Shown here: positions 27,569 through 37,702 of the stretch, one piece after another
Layout of the letters: every line of letters begins with the position of its first letter
How positions within the stretch are numbered: position 1 is the first letter of the stretch
Origin: Thiomicrorhabdus sp.
GTDB lineage: Bacteria > Pseudomonadota > Gammaproteobacteria > Thiomicrospirales > Thiomicrospiraceae
Direction of reading: 5' to 3'
Assembly (NCBI RefSeq): GCF_963677875.1
Contig: NZ_OY782566.1
Location: 124,001 to 188,000 of the forward strand
DNA: 64,000 bases
The notes under the pieces: generated by a model
What the model was told of the DNA's origin: nothing
Database searches by the model: none
The model's input: the letters and a program-made list of their open reading frames with translations, nothing else
Made by a program: the position numbers and the translations under genes

Positions 27569-29674
27569 ATGAATTTTTCTGCTCGCCCCAAATTACTACC
27601 ACTGCTGATATGGTCTCTCTCCTCGCCGGCGTTTGCCCAGGCGGACGAAAAAAATTCGCAGACCGAACTGCAAGGCGTAACCGTTACCGCCAATAAAATC
27701 GAAGAAAACATTCAAGATGTACCGCAAAGTATCACGGTTATCGACCAATACGAACTGGAAGAAAAAGGCATCCGCTCCGTTCCGGATGTCATTCGGGAAA
27801 TCCCGAATATGAACGTGAACCCGATGGGAGGAAATCAGGTCAGTTTCCGCGGATTAACCACGTCAATTTTCACAAATAACAACCCGGTGGTCATCTACAT
27901 AGACGGCGTTCCGACCTCTTCTCGATATGGTTTCGATGCCTCTCTGGCAAACGTCGAACGAGTCGAGGTTCTACGCGGCCCTCAAGGAACGCTGTATGGT
28001 AAAGATGCCATCGGTGCCGTCATCAACATCGTCACCAAAGAACCGGATAACGCTTGGCATGGCAAGCTGGGCATGGAAGCCGGAAGCCAGAACCGGCGCA
28101 GCGCCATCTTCGATACCAGCGGCGCGCTGATCAAAGACCGTTTGTACCTGGGCTTAAACGGCCTGTTAAGTGCCGATGACGGTTGGATTGAAAACACCCA
28201 GCCAGGGATGCCGAAGCACGCCAATACCGACGAACAGCAAAAATTCGGTGCCTACCTTCTGTACAAGCCCAGCGAACGCCTGAAAGCGAAATTAAATATC
28301 ATCCATGAAGAAACCGAAAACCACTGGTGGGACGGCTATGCGTTACCCGGCGGCTCCGGGGTTTCCGATTTCCATCGGGATAACGCCGAAAAAATTGCTT
28401 TTGACGTCCCTCAAATCGAACAAGGCACCACCGACGCGCAGAGCCTGAATATCGGCTATGAATTCGACCACCTCAATCTGGAATCCACAACCGTACACAA
28501 AAACTTTGTTCTGGATGGCGTTTACGACTCCGATTTCGGCACCGATTCTTCTTATGCGGGACTCAGACAATTAAACGATAACGAAACGGAAACCTTATCG
28601 CAGGAATTCCGGTTCAGCAGCAAAAATTCGATCGGAATGCGCTGGGTATCCGGTCTGTATCTTGAAGATGAAGAACGTACCCAGGCGCCTTACGGCATGG
28701 AATTTCCAGGAGGAGACGGCTACAACTACTTGATGAATGCCGAATCGGTGACGAACAGTACTACTCAAGCGGCTTTCGGACAATTGATTCTACCCGTCGC
28801 CGAAAATCTGGAACTGACACTTGGAGGACGTTTACAGCGCATTGAAAAAGAGATTGACCTGCAGATGTATTATCTGCCAGTCGGTACAAGCGGCCCGGCC
28901 ATGTACACTCTTGAAGACAAAAAAACCTGGGACGCATTCCTGCCAAAAGTCGCCTTGAGCTACAAGCTGGCCCCTTCCTGGACAACTTACGCATCTTACT
29001 CAAAAGGCTATATGCCCGGCGGTTACAACTATTTTTCTACTCAGGGCAACGCTGATGAAAACAGCTTTGAGCCGCAAACTTCCAACAATTACGAAATCGG
29101 AATCAAAGGCCAGTTTGAAGACCTAAGCTTATCGGCCAATATTTTTCACATGGATATAGAAGACATTCACGTCTACAAAGCCATCGGAACCACCTACCTG
29201 ACCGATAACGCCGAAAAAGCCCATTCGCAGGGAATCGAACTGGAAGCCAACTGGTATGCGACCCAAAACCTGCAATTCAGTGCGACCTTAGGTTTTATCA
29301 ATGCCAAATACGACAAATATAACAACGGCTATACCGATTTCGAAGGCCGCAATATTATTGAGACGCCATCCCAGACAGCCCGTTTCGGCATTGCCTATAC
29401 CTCGCCGGAAAATTGGTATGCTCGAATGGACGTCGCCAACCAGGGCAGCCTCTATTATTACGACGATGCCAATAAAAAAATGGTCAAACGGAAAGGCTAT
29501 ACCACCGTTGATCTTCGAGCAGGCTACCGTCTGACCGATTGGGAAATCTATGCCTTTGCCAAGAATCTGACCGACGAAGAATATATCACCGGATACATGT
29601 CCTCATCCTCTACTTCGGTTGCAACTTTCGGAGATCCGAGAACCTTCGGATTGGGCGCTCACTACCACTTCTAA
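27569..29674 (+). CDS. TonB-dependent outer-membrane receptor 2 (siderophore type)
   Basis: The protein has 701 residues: a signal peptide ending near AFA-QAD, a TonB-box-like LQGVTVTANK, a plug with QSITVIDQYELEEKGI and VEVLRGPQGTLYGKDAIGAV, and a beta barrel ending YHF. It follows an AraC regulator and precedes an RhtX/FptX-like permease and YbtPQ-like ABC proteins. This points to a FyuA/FptA-like metallophore receptor. A rho-independent terminator follows. Confidence 0.9.
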   Translation: MNFSARPKLLPLLIWSLSSPAFAQADEKNSQTELQGVTVTANKIEENIQDVPQSITVIDQYELEEKGIRSVPDVIREIPNMNVNPMGGNQVSFRGLTTSIFTNNNPVVIYIDGVPTSSRYGFDASLANVERVEVLRGPQGTLYGKDAIGAVINIVTKEPDNAWHGKLGMEAGSQNRRSAIFDTSGALIKDRLYLGLNGLLSADDGWIENTQPGMPKHANTDEQQKFGAYLLYKPSERLKAKLNIIHEETENHWWDGYALPGGSGVSDFHRDNAEKIAFDVPQIEQGTTDAQSLNIGYEFDHLNLESTTVHKNFVLDGVYDSDFGTDSSYAGLRQLNDNETETLSQEFRFSSKNSIGMRWVSGLYLEDEERTQAPYGMEFPGGDGYNYLMNAESVTNSTTQAAFGQLILPVAENLELTLGGRLQRIEKEIDLQMYYLPVGTSGPAMYTLEDKKTWDAFLPKVALSYKLAPSWTTYASYSKGYMPGGYNYFSTQGNADENSFEPQTSNNYEIGIKGQFEDLSLSANIFHMDIEDIHVYKAIGTTYLTDNAEKAHSQGIELEANWYATQNLQFSATLGFINAKYDKYNNGYTDFEGRNIIETPSQTARFGIAYTSPENWYARMDVANQGSLYYYDDANKKMVKRKGYTTVDLRAGYRLTDWEIYAFAKNLTDEEYITGYMSSSSTSVATFGDPRTFGLGAHYHF

Positions 29675-29682
29675 GTACGCAT

Positions 29683-29721
29683 GCGATTCACGGCAGAATT
29701 TCTGCCGAGTCGCTTTTTTTT
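29683..29721 (+). terminator. Rho-independent terminator of receptor 2
   Basis: GCGA..CGGCAGA/TCTGCCG..TCGC stem (one internal mismatch region) and a run of T directly after it. Confidence 0.87.
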
Positions 29722-29744
29722 CTGACTCAAAAAGGTAATCCACT

Positions 29745-30803
29745 ATGGTGATCACATCCAAGCCCTGGACGCGAAACTGCTCAACCGCAGCACAGATCCG
29801 GCACGCACATGACTTTGGTCAAGGCCAACTGCAAAAAGCCGAAAAACGTGCCTGGGCGGTGGCGCTTTTAACGCTGGTGGTGATGTTTGTTGAAATCGGC
29901 GCCGGCCTGATGACCGGTTCCATGGCTTTGTTGGCCGACGGCATCCACATGGGCGGTCACGCCATCGCCTTAGGATTGGCAGCGGCAGCTTATTATCTGG
30001 CACGGCGCTATTCGCAAGACCGTCGTCTCAGTTTCGGCAGCGGAAAAATCAAAGACCTGGCCGCTTATACCAGTGCATTATTCCTGGCGTTGTCTTCCAT
30101 CTGGCTGGTTGTTGAGTCGATTCATCGATTACTTAACCCGGAAACGCTTTATGCCTTGGAAGCGATGATTGTCGCGGTAATCGGTCTGGTGGTCAACGGC
30201 TTGTCCATTCTGCTGTTGGCCGGCGCGCATGACCATGACCATCACCATCATGGTCACGACCACGGGCATCATCATGGCCACGCCCATTCGCACAGTCATT
30301 CACATGATCACGCACACGACCATCATCACACCCCTCATCATAATCACGACCACGGTCACGATAATAATATGAAAGCCGCACTGTTTCATGTCATGGCCGA
30401 TGCCATCACCTCGGTCGCGGCCATTGTCGGCCTGGCCGCAGCCTGGATGTGGGGCTGGAATTGGTTGGATCCCGTCATTGCACTGGTCGCGGCCGTTTTG
30501 ATTATTCGCTGGTCTTGGGGCTTGATGAAAAATACCGGTGCCATTTTACTGGACGCCGAAGCCCCTGCCGATTTGCGTGCGCAAATCCAACAGCGTCTGC
30601 AATCCGTCGGTCAAACCGAAATCACCGACCTGCACCTATGGGCCGTCGGACAGGGCTCCTGGACATTGGTTGCCTCGGTAGTGACACACCAAGCCTTATC
30701 GCCCAATGCTTTCAAAGCCGCACTCGACGATATCCCCAGTCTTTACCACCCGATCATTGAAGTGCATCGATGCGATGATTGCTCATCCGACGGGGAACAA
30801 TAA
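29745..30803 (+). CDS. CDF-family divalent cation efflux pump (DmeF/ZitB-like), His-rich loop
   Basis: This 352-residue cation-diffusion-facilitator has six membrane helices, metal-site motifs SMALLADGIHMGGH in helix 2 and HVMADAITSVAAI in helix 5, and a cytoplasmic C-terminal domain ending in a CDDC pair. The start (HAHDFGQGQ...EKRAWAV) resembles DmeF Co/Ni exporters. The loop between helices 4 and 5 has about 26 histidines in 45 residues, an extreme metal-buffering loop. It is the first gene of the permease/ABC run, so metals other than iron may be handled here. Confidence 0.88.
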   Translation: MVITSKPWTRNCSTAAQIRHAHDFGQGQLQKAEKRAWAVALLTLVVMFVEIGAGLMTGSMALLADGIHMGGHAIALGLAAAAYYLARRYSQDRRLSFGSGKIKDLAAYTSALFLALSSIWLVVESIHRLLNPETLYALEAMIVAVIGLVVNGLSILLLAGAHDHDHHHHGHDHGHHHGHAHSHSHSHDHAHDHHHTPHHNHDHGHDNNMKAALFHVMADAITSVAAIVGLAAAWMWGWNWLDPVIALVAAVLIIRWSWGLMKNTGAILLDAEAPADLRAQIQQRLQSVGQTEITDLHLWAVGQGSWTLVASVVTHQALSPNAFKAALDDIPSLYHPIIEVHRCDDCSSDGEQ

Positions 30804-30804
30804 T

Positions 30805-32028
30805 ATGCAACCCGATACCCTAACCCTTCCGGCTGAAAAAACCAGTCTGCAAAACTGGTTTCTGCTGACCAGTCTGTACATCACACAATACCTGCCGCTT
30901 GGTTTCTTTTTCGTCGCCTTGATTGCCATTTTGCGCCAGCAGGGTACACCACTGGAACAACTCAGTCTGATTTATTTCATCGGTATGTTTTGGGTATTTA
31001 AATTCTTGTGGGCACCGCTGGTCGACAAGTTCAACTTCGGGCGTATCGGTCACTATCGCGGCTGGCTGCTACTGATGCAAATCAGCGTTGTCATCACGCT
31101 ATACGGTCTCAGCCAACTGAATATCGCTGACGATTTTGAATTCATTTTTCTGTTATGCATGCTGATTGGCTTGCTTTCGGCCACTCAGGATGTCGCCGCC
31201 GATGCCTTGGTGTATCGCCTGGTTCCGGGACACGAACGCGGCATCGGCAACAGTATCCAAATCGGCGGCGCCATGATCGGCAACCTGTTTGGTGCCGGCG
31301 CTATCTTGATGCTGTACCCGACGATTGGCTGGGAAGGTTGCGTTTATCTGCTGATGATCGGGGTTCTGCTCTCCATTGTTTTATTACTGCGCTTTAAAGA
31401 ACCGAAATTCACCTTTGAACACCCTTCTATCGGCCAATCGATGAAACGGTTGGCCACCTTCTGGAAACGCCCGAAAGGTGCGCACTGGTTTGCGATTCTC
31501 ATGGTCTATCCGCTCGGCGTCAGTCTGGCATACGGCTTGATTACGCCCATGCTTGTGGATGCGAAATGGGGCTTGGACAGCATTGGGTTTGTCGTCAATG
31601 TCATCGGTTCGGCGGTCGGTATTTTGGGCGCAGTTTCCGCCGGCTGGTTGATTAAACGTTATGGCAGAAAAAACACCATTCGCCTGACAGTACTTTTTCA
31701 ACTGCCGGGTATCTTGCTGTTATTGCTGGTCACCCAGGGATTTACCGACCAAGTCACCGTGGCGTTGGTGATTGCCGCCTATTTCCTCGGTTACACCCCG
31801 GTCAGCGCAGTGCTTTATACCCTGATGATGGATCATTCTTCCGATGATAGCCCGGCCACCGACTTTGCCCTGCAATACAGCATTTACAGTGCCGTCGGTT
31901 TTATTGCGGCGGGGCTTGCTACCGCGCTGGCCGGTCAGGTTGGCTATATGCCGATTGTCCTTTTGGCGGCTTCGACCGTGTTTGTCGCAGCCTACGTCAC
32001 TTTCAAATATCCTTTTAAGGAGTATTAA
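30805..32028 (+). CDS. MFS permease of the RhtX/FptX siderophore-uptake type
   Basis: This 407-residue, twelve-helix MFS/AmpG-related permease contains TSLYITQYLPLGFFFVAL, LWAPLVDKF and SATQDVAADALVYRL, features of RhtX/FptX-like inner-membrane siderophore importers. ATG 30805 has GGGGAA nine bases before it; the longer open frame overlaps the CDF gene and is rejected. The next gene follows after one base, so they form one operon. Confidence 0.84.
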   Translation: MQPDTLTLPAEKTSLQNWFLLTSLYITQYLPLGFFFVALIAILRQQGTPLEQLSLIYFIGMFWVFKFLWAPLVDKFNFGRIGHYRGWLLLMQISVVITLYGLSQLNIADDFEFIFLLCMLIGLLSATQDVAADALVYRLVPGHERGIGNSIQIGGAMIGNLFGAGAILMLYPTIGWEGCVYLLMIGVLLSIVLLLRFKEPKFTFEHPSIGQSMKRLATFWKRPKGAHWFAILMVYPLGVSLAYGLITPMLVDAKWGLDSIGFVVNVIGSAVGILGAVSAGWLIKRYGRKNTIRLTVLFQLPGILLLLLVTQGFTDQVTVALVIAAYFLGYTPVSAVLYTLMMDHSSDDSPATDFALQYSIYSAVGFIAAGLATALAGQVGYMPIVLLAASTVFVAAYVTFKYPFKEY

Positions 32029-32029
32029 C

Positions 32030-33832
32030 ATGCCTAATCCGCAACGGGATATCATTACCCGTAAACCGGGGCTTTGGGGCGTCATGGCGCCTGTAAAAGG
32101 CCGAATCAATTTTGCCATTTTTTTAGGTGCCCTGAGCAGCTTGCTGGTGCTGGCCGCGCTGGTCAGCCTGGCGTGGGTCATAGACAGCTTACTCAAAGAA
32201 GACGCTCAAGTCTGGATGTGGGTGGGATTAGCACTGTTGTTTACCATTTTAGGCTTATCCACCAAATTGGCCGCCTTTACACTCTCTCACTTGGCCGCCT
32301 TTAAACTGGAAACCATTTTAAGAACGACGATGGCCGAACATCTGGCTCGCTTACCTTTGGGCTTTTTGATTCAAAACGGTTCCGGCGCCTTAACCAAAGT
32401 CATGCAAGACGATGTCAAAGCACTGCATGCATTTGTCGCCGACAGCACGCCCTTCTACGGTCGCTCAACCGCCATGCCGTTGGTCACTTTTGTTTTGCTC
32501 TTCCTCATTGATTGGCGCCTGGCGCTGGTGGCGACCGCCGTTCTGATCCTCGGGGTTGCGGTAATGAGTCTGGCGATGAAAGATCACAAAGCCTTGGCGG
32601 ATCAATACGATGCCGAGCGCGAAAGAATCAACAACACCGTTATCGAATTTGTTCAGGCGATGCCGGTGGTTCGCACCTTTGACGACGGCACCGCGTCGTT
32701 CGGACGCTACGAAAAAGCCTTGGACGCTTTCCGGGAAATTTTCGCCAGATGGATGCAACAATCCGGCACTGCCGCCAAAGCGGCGATGGTGGTCTTAAGC
32801 CCGCTACCGACGTTGATTGCCCTCTTTGTGGCCGGCGGCCTGCTGTACGCCAACGGGCAAATCGAATTTTCTACCTGGCTGGCAATCCTGCTGATCGGAA
32901 GCGGCATGGCCGAATCGATTATGCCGTTGATGTGGTTGAATCACTTTATCCGCAAAGCGCAGGCGAGCGCCCTGCGGATTCAGGAACTGTTAAAACAGCC
33001 AGGCCTGGTGCTTTCTGACACCCCGAAATCACCGCAAGACGCTTCGGTCAGTTTCGATCACGTCAGCTTCAATTACGGCATTCGCAGTCAAAACGCCTTG
33101 CAGGATACCAGCTTTGAAGTGCCCTCCGGTACGGTCACCGCATTAGTCGGGCCATCCGGCGCAGGCAAAAGCACCGCCGCCAAGCTGATTCCGCGTTTTT
33201 GGGACGTGACATCGGGTGCCATTCGTGTCGGTGGCGTCGATGTCCGCGACATCGAACCGGAAGTCTTAATGGAACACGTTTCTTTCGTTTTTCAGGACAC
33301 CTTCCTGTTCCACGATACATTGGCCAACAATATCTCTCTCGGTTTACCGAATGCGACCCGAGAGGAAATCGAAGCGGCAGCCAAAGCCGCACAGGCACAC
33401 GATTTTATTCAGCAACTTCCGCAGGGTTACGACACCATCGCCGGTGATCGCGGCACCCGTTTGTCGGGCGGTCAACGCCAGCGCATCACCATTGCCCGCG
33501 CCATTCTGCAAAATCGTCCGATTGTGGTGCTGGATGAAGCAACGGCTTTTGCCGACCCGGAAAACGAAGCCGCTTTGATTCAAGCCTTAGCCAACCTGAT
33601 GCAGGGGCGCACCGTGATTATCATCGCGCACCGACTCGCCACCATCAAAGATGCCGACCAAATCGTGGTTTTCGACCAAGGTAAGGTCGCCGAAAAAGGC
33701 CAGCATCAGCAACTGGTGGATGCCGATGGCGTCTACGCACGTTTGTGGCGCAATTACGAGAAGGCACAAGGCTGGTCTTTAGGTTCCGCAGCAGACAACG
33801 CATCCCAATCTCTTCAACAGGAGGCATCTTGA
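32030..33832 (+). CDS. ABC transporter, fused permease-ATPase (YbtP/Irp6-like)
   Basis: This 600-residue exporter-fold ABC protein has an N-terminal six-helix domain, then Walker A GPSGAGKST, Q-loop FQDTFLF, signature LSGGQRQR and Walker B VVLDEATAFADPENE. The FADPENE ending resembles YbtP/YbtQ-class proteins, which despite exporter topology act in yersiniabactin-metal import. ATG 32030 has TAAGGAG upstream and lies one base after the MFS stop. Its partner overlaps its stop codon, suggesting a heterodimer. Confidence 0.87.
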   Translation: MPNPQRDIITRKPGLWGVMAPVKGRINFAIFLGALSSLLVLAALVSLAWVIDSLLKEDAQVWMWVGLALLFTILGLSTKLAAFTLSHLAAFKLETILRTTMAEHLARLPLGFLIQNGSGALTKVMQDDVKALHAFVADSTPFYGRSTAMPLVTFVLLFLIDWRLALVATAVLILGVAVMSLAMKDHKALADQYDAERERINNTVIEFVQAMPVVRTFDDGTASFGRYEKALDAFREIFARWMQQSGTAAKAAMVVLSPLPTLIALFVAGGLLYANGQIEFSTWLAILLIGSGMAESIMPLMWLNHFIRKAQASALRIQELLKQPGLVLSDTPKSPQDASVSFDHVSFNYGIRSQNALQDTSFEVPSGTVTALVGPSGAGKSTAAKLIPRFWDVTSGAIRVGGVDVRDIEPEVLMEHVSFVFQDTFLFHDTLANNISLGLPNATREEIEAAAKAAQAHDFIQQLPQGYDTIAGDRGTRLSGGQRQRITIARAILQNRPIVVLDEATAFADPENEAALIQALANLMQGRTVIIIAHRLATIKDADQIVVFDQGKVAEKGQHQQLVDADGVYARLWRNYEKAQGWSLGSAADNASQSLQQEAS

Positions 33833-35652
33833 TGGCCAGTCACCCGCAAACACAGACAATGCAGAGCATTCCGTCTTTGGCGCAATCTTATCGCCGTATG
33901 TTACAGGCCGCCGGCGACGAAGCCCCGGCTTTGCGCCGCTCGTTTCAATACACCGTCCTGTCCTCAGTGATGCAGGGCTTGGCGTTCGCCAGCCTCTACC
34001 CGTTAATGGAAGTGCTGTTAAGCCAACCTTTCGATCTTAACCAACTGTGGTTCTGGCTAGGGTTACTGGGACTGTTTGCGCTACTGGACTGGGTTTTCCG
34101 CTGGAAAGCACACGAATTCGGTTATTCGGAAAAACTCGCCAATGTCACACACGAAATGCGCGTCAAACTGGGGCTGCACCTGCGCAACATGCCGCTGCAA
34201 TCGCTCTACAAAAGCCGCACCGGAGAATTGTCCACCGTCATTGCCGGTAATGTCGATGAAATCATCACCCCGATGGGCAACGTCTCGGAAATGTTTATCC
34301 GCGGTCTGGTGGTGCCAATCGTGGTTGTGATAGCCACCGCCTTTATCAATTGGCAGCTGGCGCTTGCCCTCTTGTTGATTTTTCCGATGATGATTCCGAT
34401 CTATCGCTGGATTCGCAAAGCCAAAGGTCGCAGCATGCGTGAATTGGCCAATGCCCATGCAGACACCGCTTCGGAAATTGTCGAATACGTTCAAGGGTTG
34501 CCGGTACTGCGCGCCGCCAATGCCACCGGCGGCAAATCCGAACGCTTGCAGACCTCTTTGGCGCACTTGCAACGCATTCAGGAAAAAAGTCAGCTCAAAA
34601 GCGTGATGCCGAACCTTCTGCTGTGGACTTGGATCGAAGGCGGCATCATCCTGGTGCTTGCCATTGGCGTTTATTTCATTCTGGGCGGTGCTTTTTCCAT
34701 TGCGGCACTGGCGGCACTGTTAATTATCAGTGTGCGTTTATCGGAATCGGTTGCAATTTTAACCAATGTCACGTCGGTGCTGGATTTTATGGAAGCCGGT
34801 TTCGAAAAAATCGAAAAGTTTCTGGCCATCCAGTCTTTGGCGGTACAGCAACCGAAGCAAACGCCAAAGCATTTCGATATTGCATTTAAAGAGTTAACGT
34901 TCGGTTACTCGGAAAGCGACACGCCGGAATTGAGTCGCATTAACCTGACATTACCGGAAAGAAGCATGACCGCACTGGTTGGCCCGTCCGGTTCCGGAAA
35001 AACCACTCTGACGCGCATGATCATGCGCTATGCGGATCCTCAACAAGGGCAAGTTACAATCGGCGGCATCGATATTCGCGCGATGTCGCAAGAAGCTTTA
35101 ATGAGCCATATTTCGGTGGTTTTTCAAGATATTTATCTGTTTGACGACACGGTTCTGAATAACATTCGCATGGGCAAACCCAACGCCACCGATGCCGAGG
35201 TCGAAGCGGCGGCACGTTCCGCCCACTGCCATGAATTTATTTCTCGACTGCCTCACGGCTACCGGACACAAATCGGCGATATCGGCGGCACCCTCTCCGG
35301 CGGAGAACGTCAGCGCATCAGTATTGCCCGCGCCATTCTCAAAGACGCCCCCATCGTCATGCTCGACGAACCGACCGCGGCTTTGGATACCGAAAGTGAA
35401 CTGGCGGTGCAACAGGCCATCGACGAGTTGGTGAAAAATCGCACGGTGATTGTGATTGCGCATCGCCTCTCAACCATTGTCGGTGCCGATCAAATCGTGG
35501 TCTTGGAAGAAGGGCAAATCGTTCAGTCCGGCAAACACGCCGAATTGATTGAACAATCCGGCCGCTACCAGGCCATGTGGCGTGCCCAGCAAGGCGTTAA
35601 AAACTGGCATTTGCAAGCGGATTCTCTCAAAGGAGACGCCTTTGAAAAATGA
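33832..35652 (+). CDS. ABC transporter, fused permease-ATPase (YbtQ/Irp7-like)
   Basis: This 606-residue second half of the probable heterodimer has membrane segments from LSSVMQGLAFASLYPLMEVL onward, Walker A GPSGSGKTT, signature LSGGERQR, Walker B IVMLDEPTAALD and an H-loop IAHRLS. AGGAGG precedes ATG 33832, which overlaps the stop of the first ABC gene (TGATG). The protein domain order and gene order match the ybtPQ pair. Confidence 0.87.
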   Translation: MASHPQTQTMQSIPSLAQSYRRMLQAAGDEAPALRRSFQYTVLSSVMQGLAFASLYPLMEVLLSQPFDLNQLWFWLGLLGLFALLDWVFRWKAHEFGYSEKLANVTHEMRVKLGLHLRNMPLQSLYKSRTGELSTVIAGNVDEIITPMGNVSEMFIRGLVVPIVVVIATAFINWQLALALLLIFPMMIPIYRWIRKAKGRSMRELANAHADTASEIVEYVQGLPVLRAANATGGKSERLQTSLAHLQRIQEKSQLKSVMPNLLLWTWIEGGIILVLAIGVYFILGGAFSIAALAALLIISVRLSESVAILTNVTSVLDFMEAGFEKIEKFLAIQSLAVQQPKQTPKHFDIAFKELTFGYSESDTPELSRINLTLPERSMTALVGPSGSGKTTLTRMIMRYADPQQGQVTIGGIDIRAMSQEALMSHISVVFQDIYLFDDTVLNNIRMGKPNATDAEVEAAARSAHCHEFISRLPHGYRTQIGDIGGTLSGGERQRISIARAILKDAPIVMLDEPTAALDTESELAVQQAIDELVKNRTVIVIAHRLSTIVGADQIVVLEEGQIVQSGKHAELIEQSGRYQAMWRAQQGVKNWHLQADSLKGDAFEK

Positions 35653-36496
35653 TGGATTACCTTGCGATGCAACCGCCGCACCGCTTCCCGATCTTTACGA
35701 TTTCCACTCACTTCGGGAACCGGCCATCCGTGAAGCGATCGACCATTTCAACTTACCGGCAACTTCGCTGGGTCTGGATGCCGGGTGCGGCGTAGGGCGA
35801 CAGAGCCTCATGCTTGCCCGGCAACTGGGAAAGCGCGCAAAAATCATCGGTCTTGATCTTGCCAAAGAAGCGATTGCTTCAGCCGAGGATTTTGCCCTTC
35901 GGGAAAGTTTGTCTCAACAAGTCTCTTTCATGCCGGGCGACATGAATCAATTGCCGTTTGAGGATAACCATTTTGATTGGGCCTGGAGTCTGGATACTTT
36001 CTGGCCCTGCCAGCCCGAAGAAGGCTGCGCTTCGGACAATCCTTTGCAACTCCTGTCGGAATTGAAGCGTGTGGTGAAACCCGGTGGGCAGATCATCATC
36101 GGTTTCTGGAGCGGCCAAAAACTGCTGCCCGGCTACCCGCTTCTGGAAGCGCGTTTGCTTGCGACAAGTGGCGCTCAATTTCCTTACAAAGCGGATACCG
36201 ACCCCAAACTGCACTTTATGAACGCTTTGAGCTGGTTCGAACATGCCGGTTTTTCCGCGTTGCATGCAAAAACCTTTACCGCCGACCTTGTGGCTCCGCT
36301 CAGTAGCACGCAAAAGGAAGCCGTTGCGAAAGCCTTGTCGATGTTTTTTCACTCTTCTCAAGAAGAAATCTCCCCGGATGATCTCAAACAATTTCAACGC
36401 TTGAGTTCGCGGCAATCAACACAGTTCATTGCCGACCACCCTTTCTATTACGGTTTTATTCACTACACTTTCTTTCAAGGAAAAGTGGAAAAATAA
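35642..36496 (+). CDS. Class I SAM-dependent methyltransferase
   Basis: This 284-residue methyltransferase has the SAM loop GLDAGCGVGRQSLML, acidic strand IIGLDLAKE and post-motif LKRVVKPGGQIIIGFW. The start is TTG 35642, with AAGGAG eight bases before it, overlapping the ABC stop by 11 bases. Lying inside a metallophore transport operon, it might modify the chelator or process the imported complex; the substrate is unknown. Confidence 0.82.
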   Translation: MKNDGLPCDATAAPLPDLYDFHSLREPAIREAIDHFNLPATSLGLDAGCGVGRQSLMLARQLGKRAKIIGLDLAKEAIASAEDFALRESLSQQVSFMPGDMNQLPFEDNHFDWAWSLDTFWPCQPEEGCASDNPLQLLSELKRVVKPGGQIIIGFWSGQKLLPGYPLLEARLLATSGAQFPYKADTDPKLHFMNALSWFEHAGFSALHAKTFTADLVAPLSSTQKEAVAKALSMFFHSSQEEISPDDLKQFQRLSSRQSTQFIADHPFYYGFIHYTFFQGKVEK

Positions 36497-36511
36497 CGAA
36501 GGATATTTTGC

Positions 36512-37702
36512 ATGCGCCCCCTTTTTCCTCTGGCTTTCTCCAATTTTCTTAGTATTGCGGCGATGATGGCTTTTATCGTCGTTGTCGGCCCACTCATTCG
36601 TATCTTGCACTTACAAGAATGGCATGGCGGTTTAATGGTTGCCGTTGCCGGAATCAGCTGGTTGTTTCTTGCGCGACCTTGGGGGCATGCCAGTGACTTA
36701 AAGGGACGTAAACCGGTACTGCTTTTGGCGATCGGCGGTTTTGCCGTGATGTATTTATGTCTGGCTTTAATCCTGGAACTGAGTGAACAAGCCCTGTTTT
36801 CGGTATGGATGCTTGTCTTACTGCTCACTCTGATTCGTGGTCTGATCGGCAGTTTTTATGCCGGTATTCCGGTGGTTATCAATGCCTTTATTGCTGACAA
36901 TTTCGGTCCGGACAAACGTACTTCAGCCATGGCACTGATCGGTTTTGCGAATGCATTGGGCATGATTTTTGGCCCTTTCATGGCCGGTTTACTGGTAGTC
37001 TACAGCCTGACCACTCCGATTTATCTCGCTGCCATTTTACCGCTATTAGCATTATTGGTCGTTTGGTGGAAACTGCCGAATGAAAAGGTGGAAAACGATG
37101 CATCGCTGCCAAAACCCAAATGGCACGATCAACGGTTACGCTTACCTATGGCCAGCGGTTTTGTTGCCATGAGTAGTGTAATTGCCGCGCAAACGCTGGT
37201 TGGCTTCTTTGCCATTGACCGTCTACAATTGGGCTTGAATGAAGCAGCGCAAGTCGCCGGTTATGCCCTGACGGCGGTTGGCATCACTTTAGTGTTGGTG
37301 CAAGGATTCATTATTAAAAAATCCACTATGCAACCAATCCAAATGGTCATAGTCGGTGCTTTCATTTCGGCGATTGGCTTTTTCGGTCTGATCTGGGTGA
37401 GCCAGGTCTGGCAATTGATTACTGGATTTTCGGTCATTGCAATCGGTTTGGGGTTGCTTTTCCCCGGCAAACAGGCAATGACAGCAAATGCCGTCGAAGC
37501 ACATGAACAGGGAGCCGCCTCCGGAACCGTCTCGGCAACCTATGGTTTAGCAATGATCGTTGCCCCGATTATGGCCACACTTCTTTATCAGTTCAGTAGC
37601 GACTTCGCCTTTGGCGTCTTTGCTGTGATGCTACTCGCGCTCTCGGTCATGGCAATACGCCAATCCGGACACCGGCAAATTAAATTTGAGGAAACGCTAT
37701 GA
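36512..37702 (+). CDS. MFS efflux permease
   Basis: This 396-residue, twelve-helix MFS protein has WGHASDLKGRKPVLLL (motif A variant) and GPFMAGLL (motif C), features of drug/H+ antiporters. In this operon it is a candidate exporter for a chelator or its by-product, by analogy with EntS/CntE. It overlaps the following SMR gene by four bases. Confidence 0.83.
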   Translation: MRPLFPLAFSNFLSIAAMMAFIVVVGPLIRILHLQEWHGGLMVAVAGISWLFLARPWGHASDLKGRKPVLLLAIGGFAVMYLCLALILELSEQALFSVWMLVLLLTLIRGLIGSFYAGIPVVINAFIADNFGPDKRTSAMALIGFANALGMIFGPFMAGLLVVYSLTTPIYLAAILPLLALLVVWWKLPNEKVENDASLPKPKWHDQRLRLPMASGFVAMSSVIAAQTLVGFFAIDRLQLGLNEAAQVAGYALTAVGITLVLVQGFIIKKSTMQPIQMVIVGAFISAIGFFGLIWVSQVWQLITGFSVIAIGLGLLFPGKQAMTANAVEAHEQGAASGTVSATYGLAMIVAPIMATLLYQFSSDFAFGVFAVMLLALSVMAIRQSGHRQIKFEETL

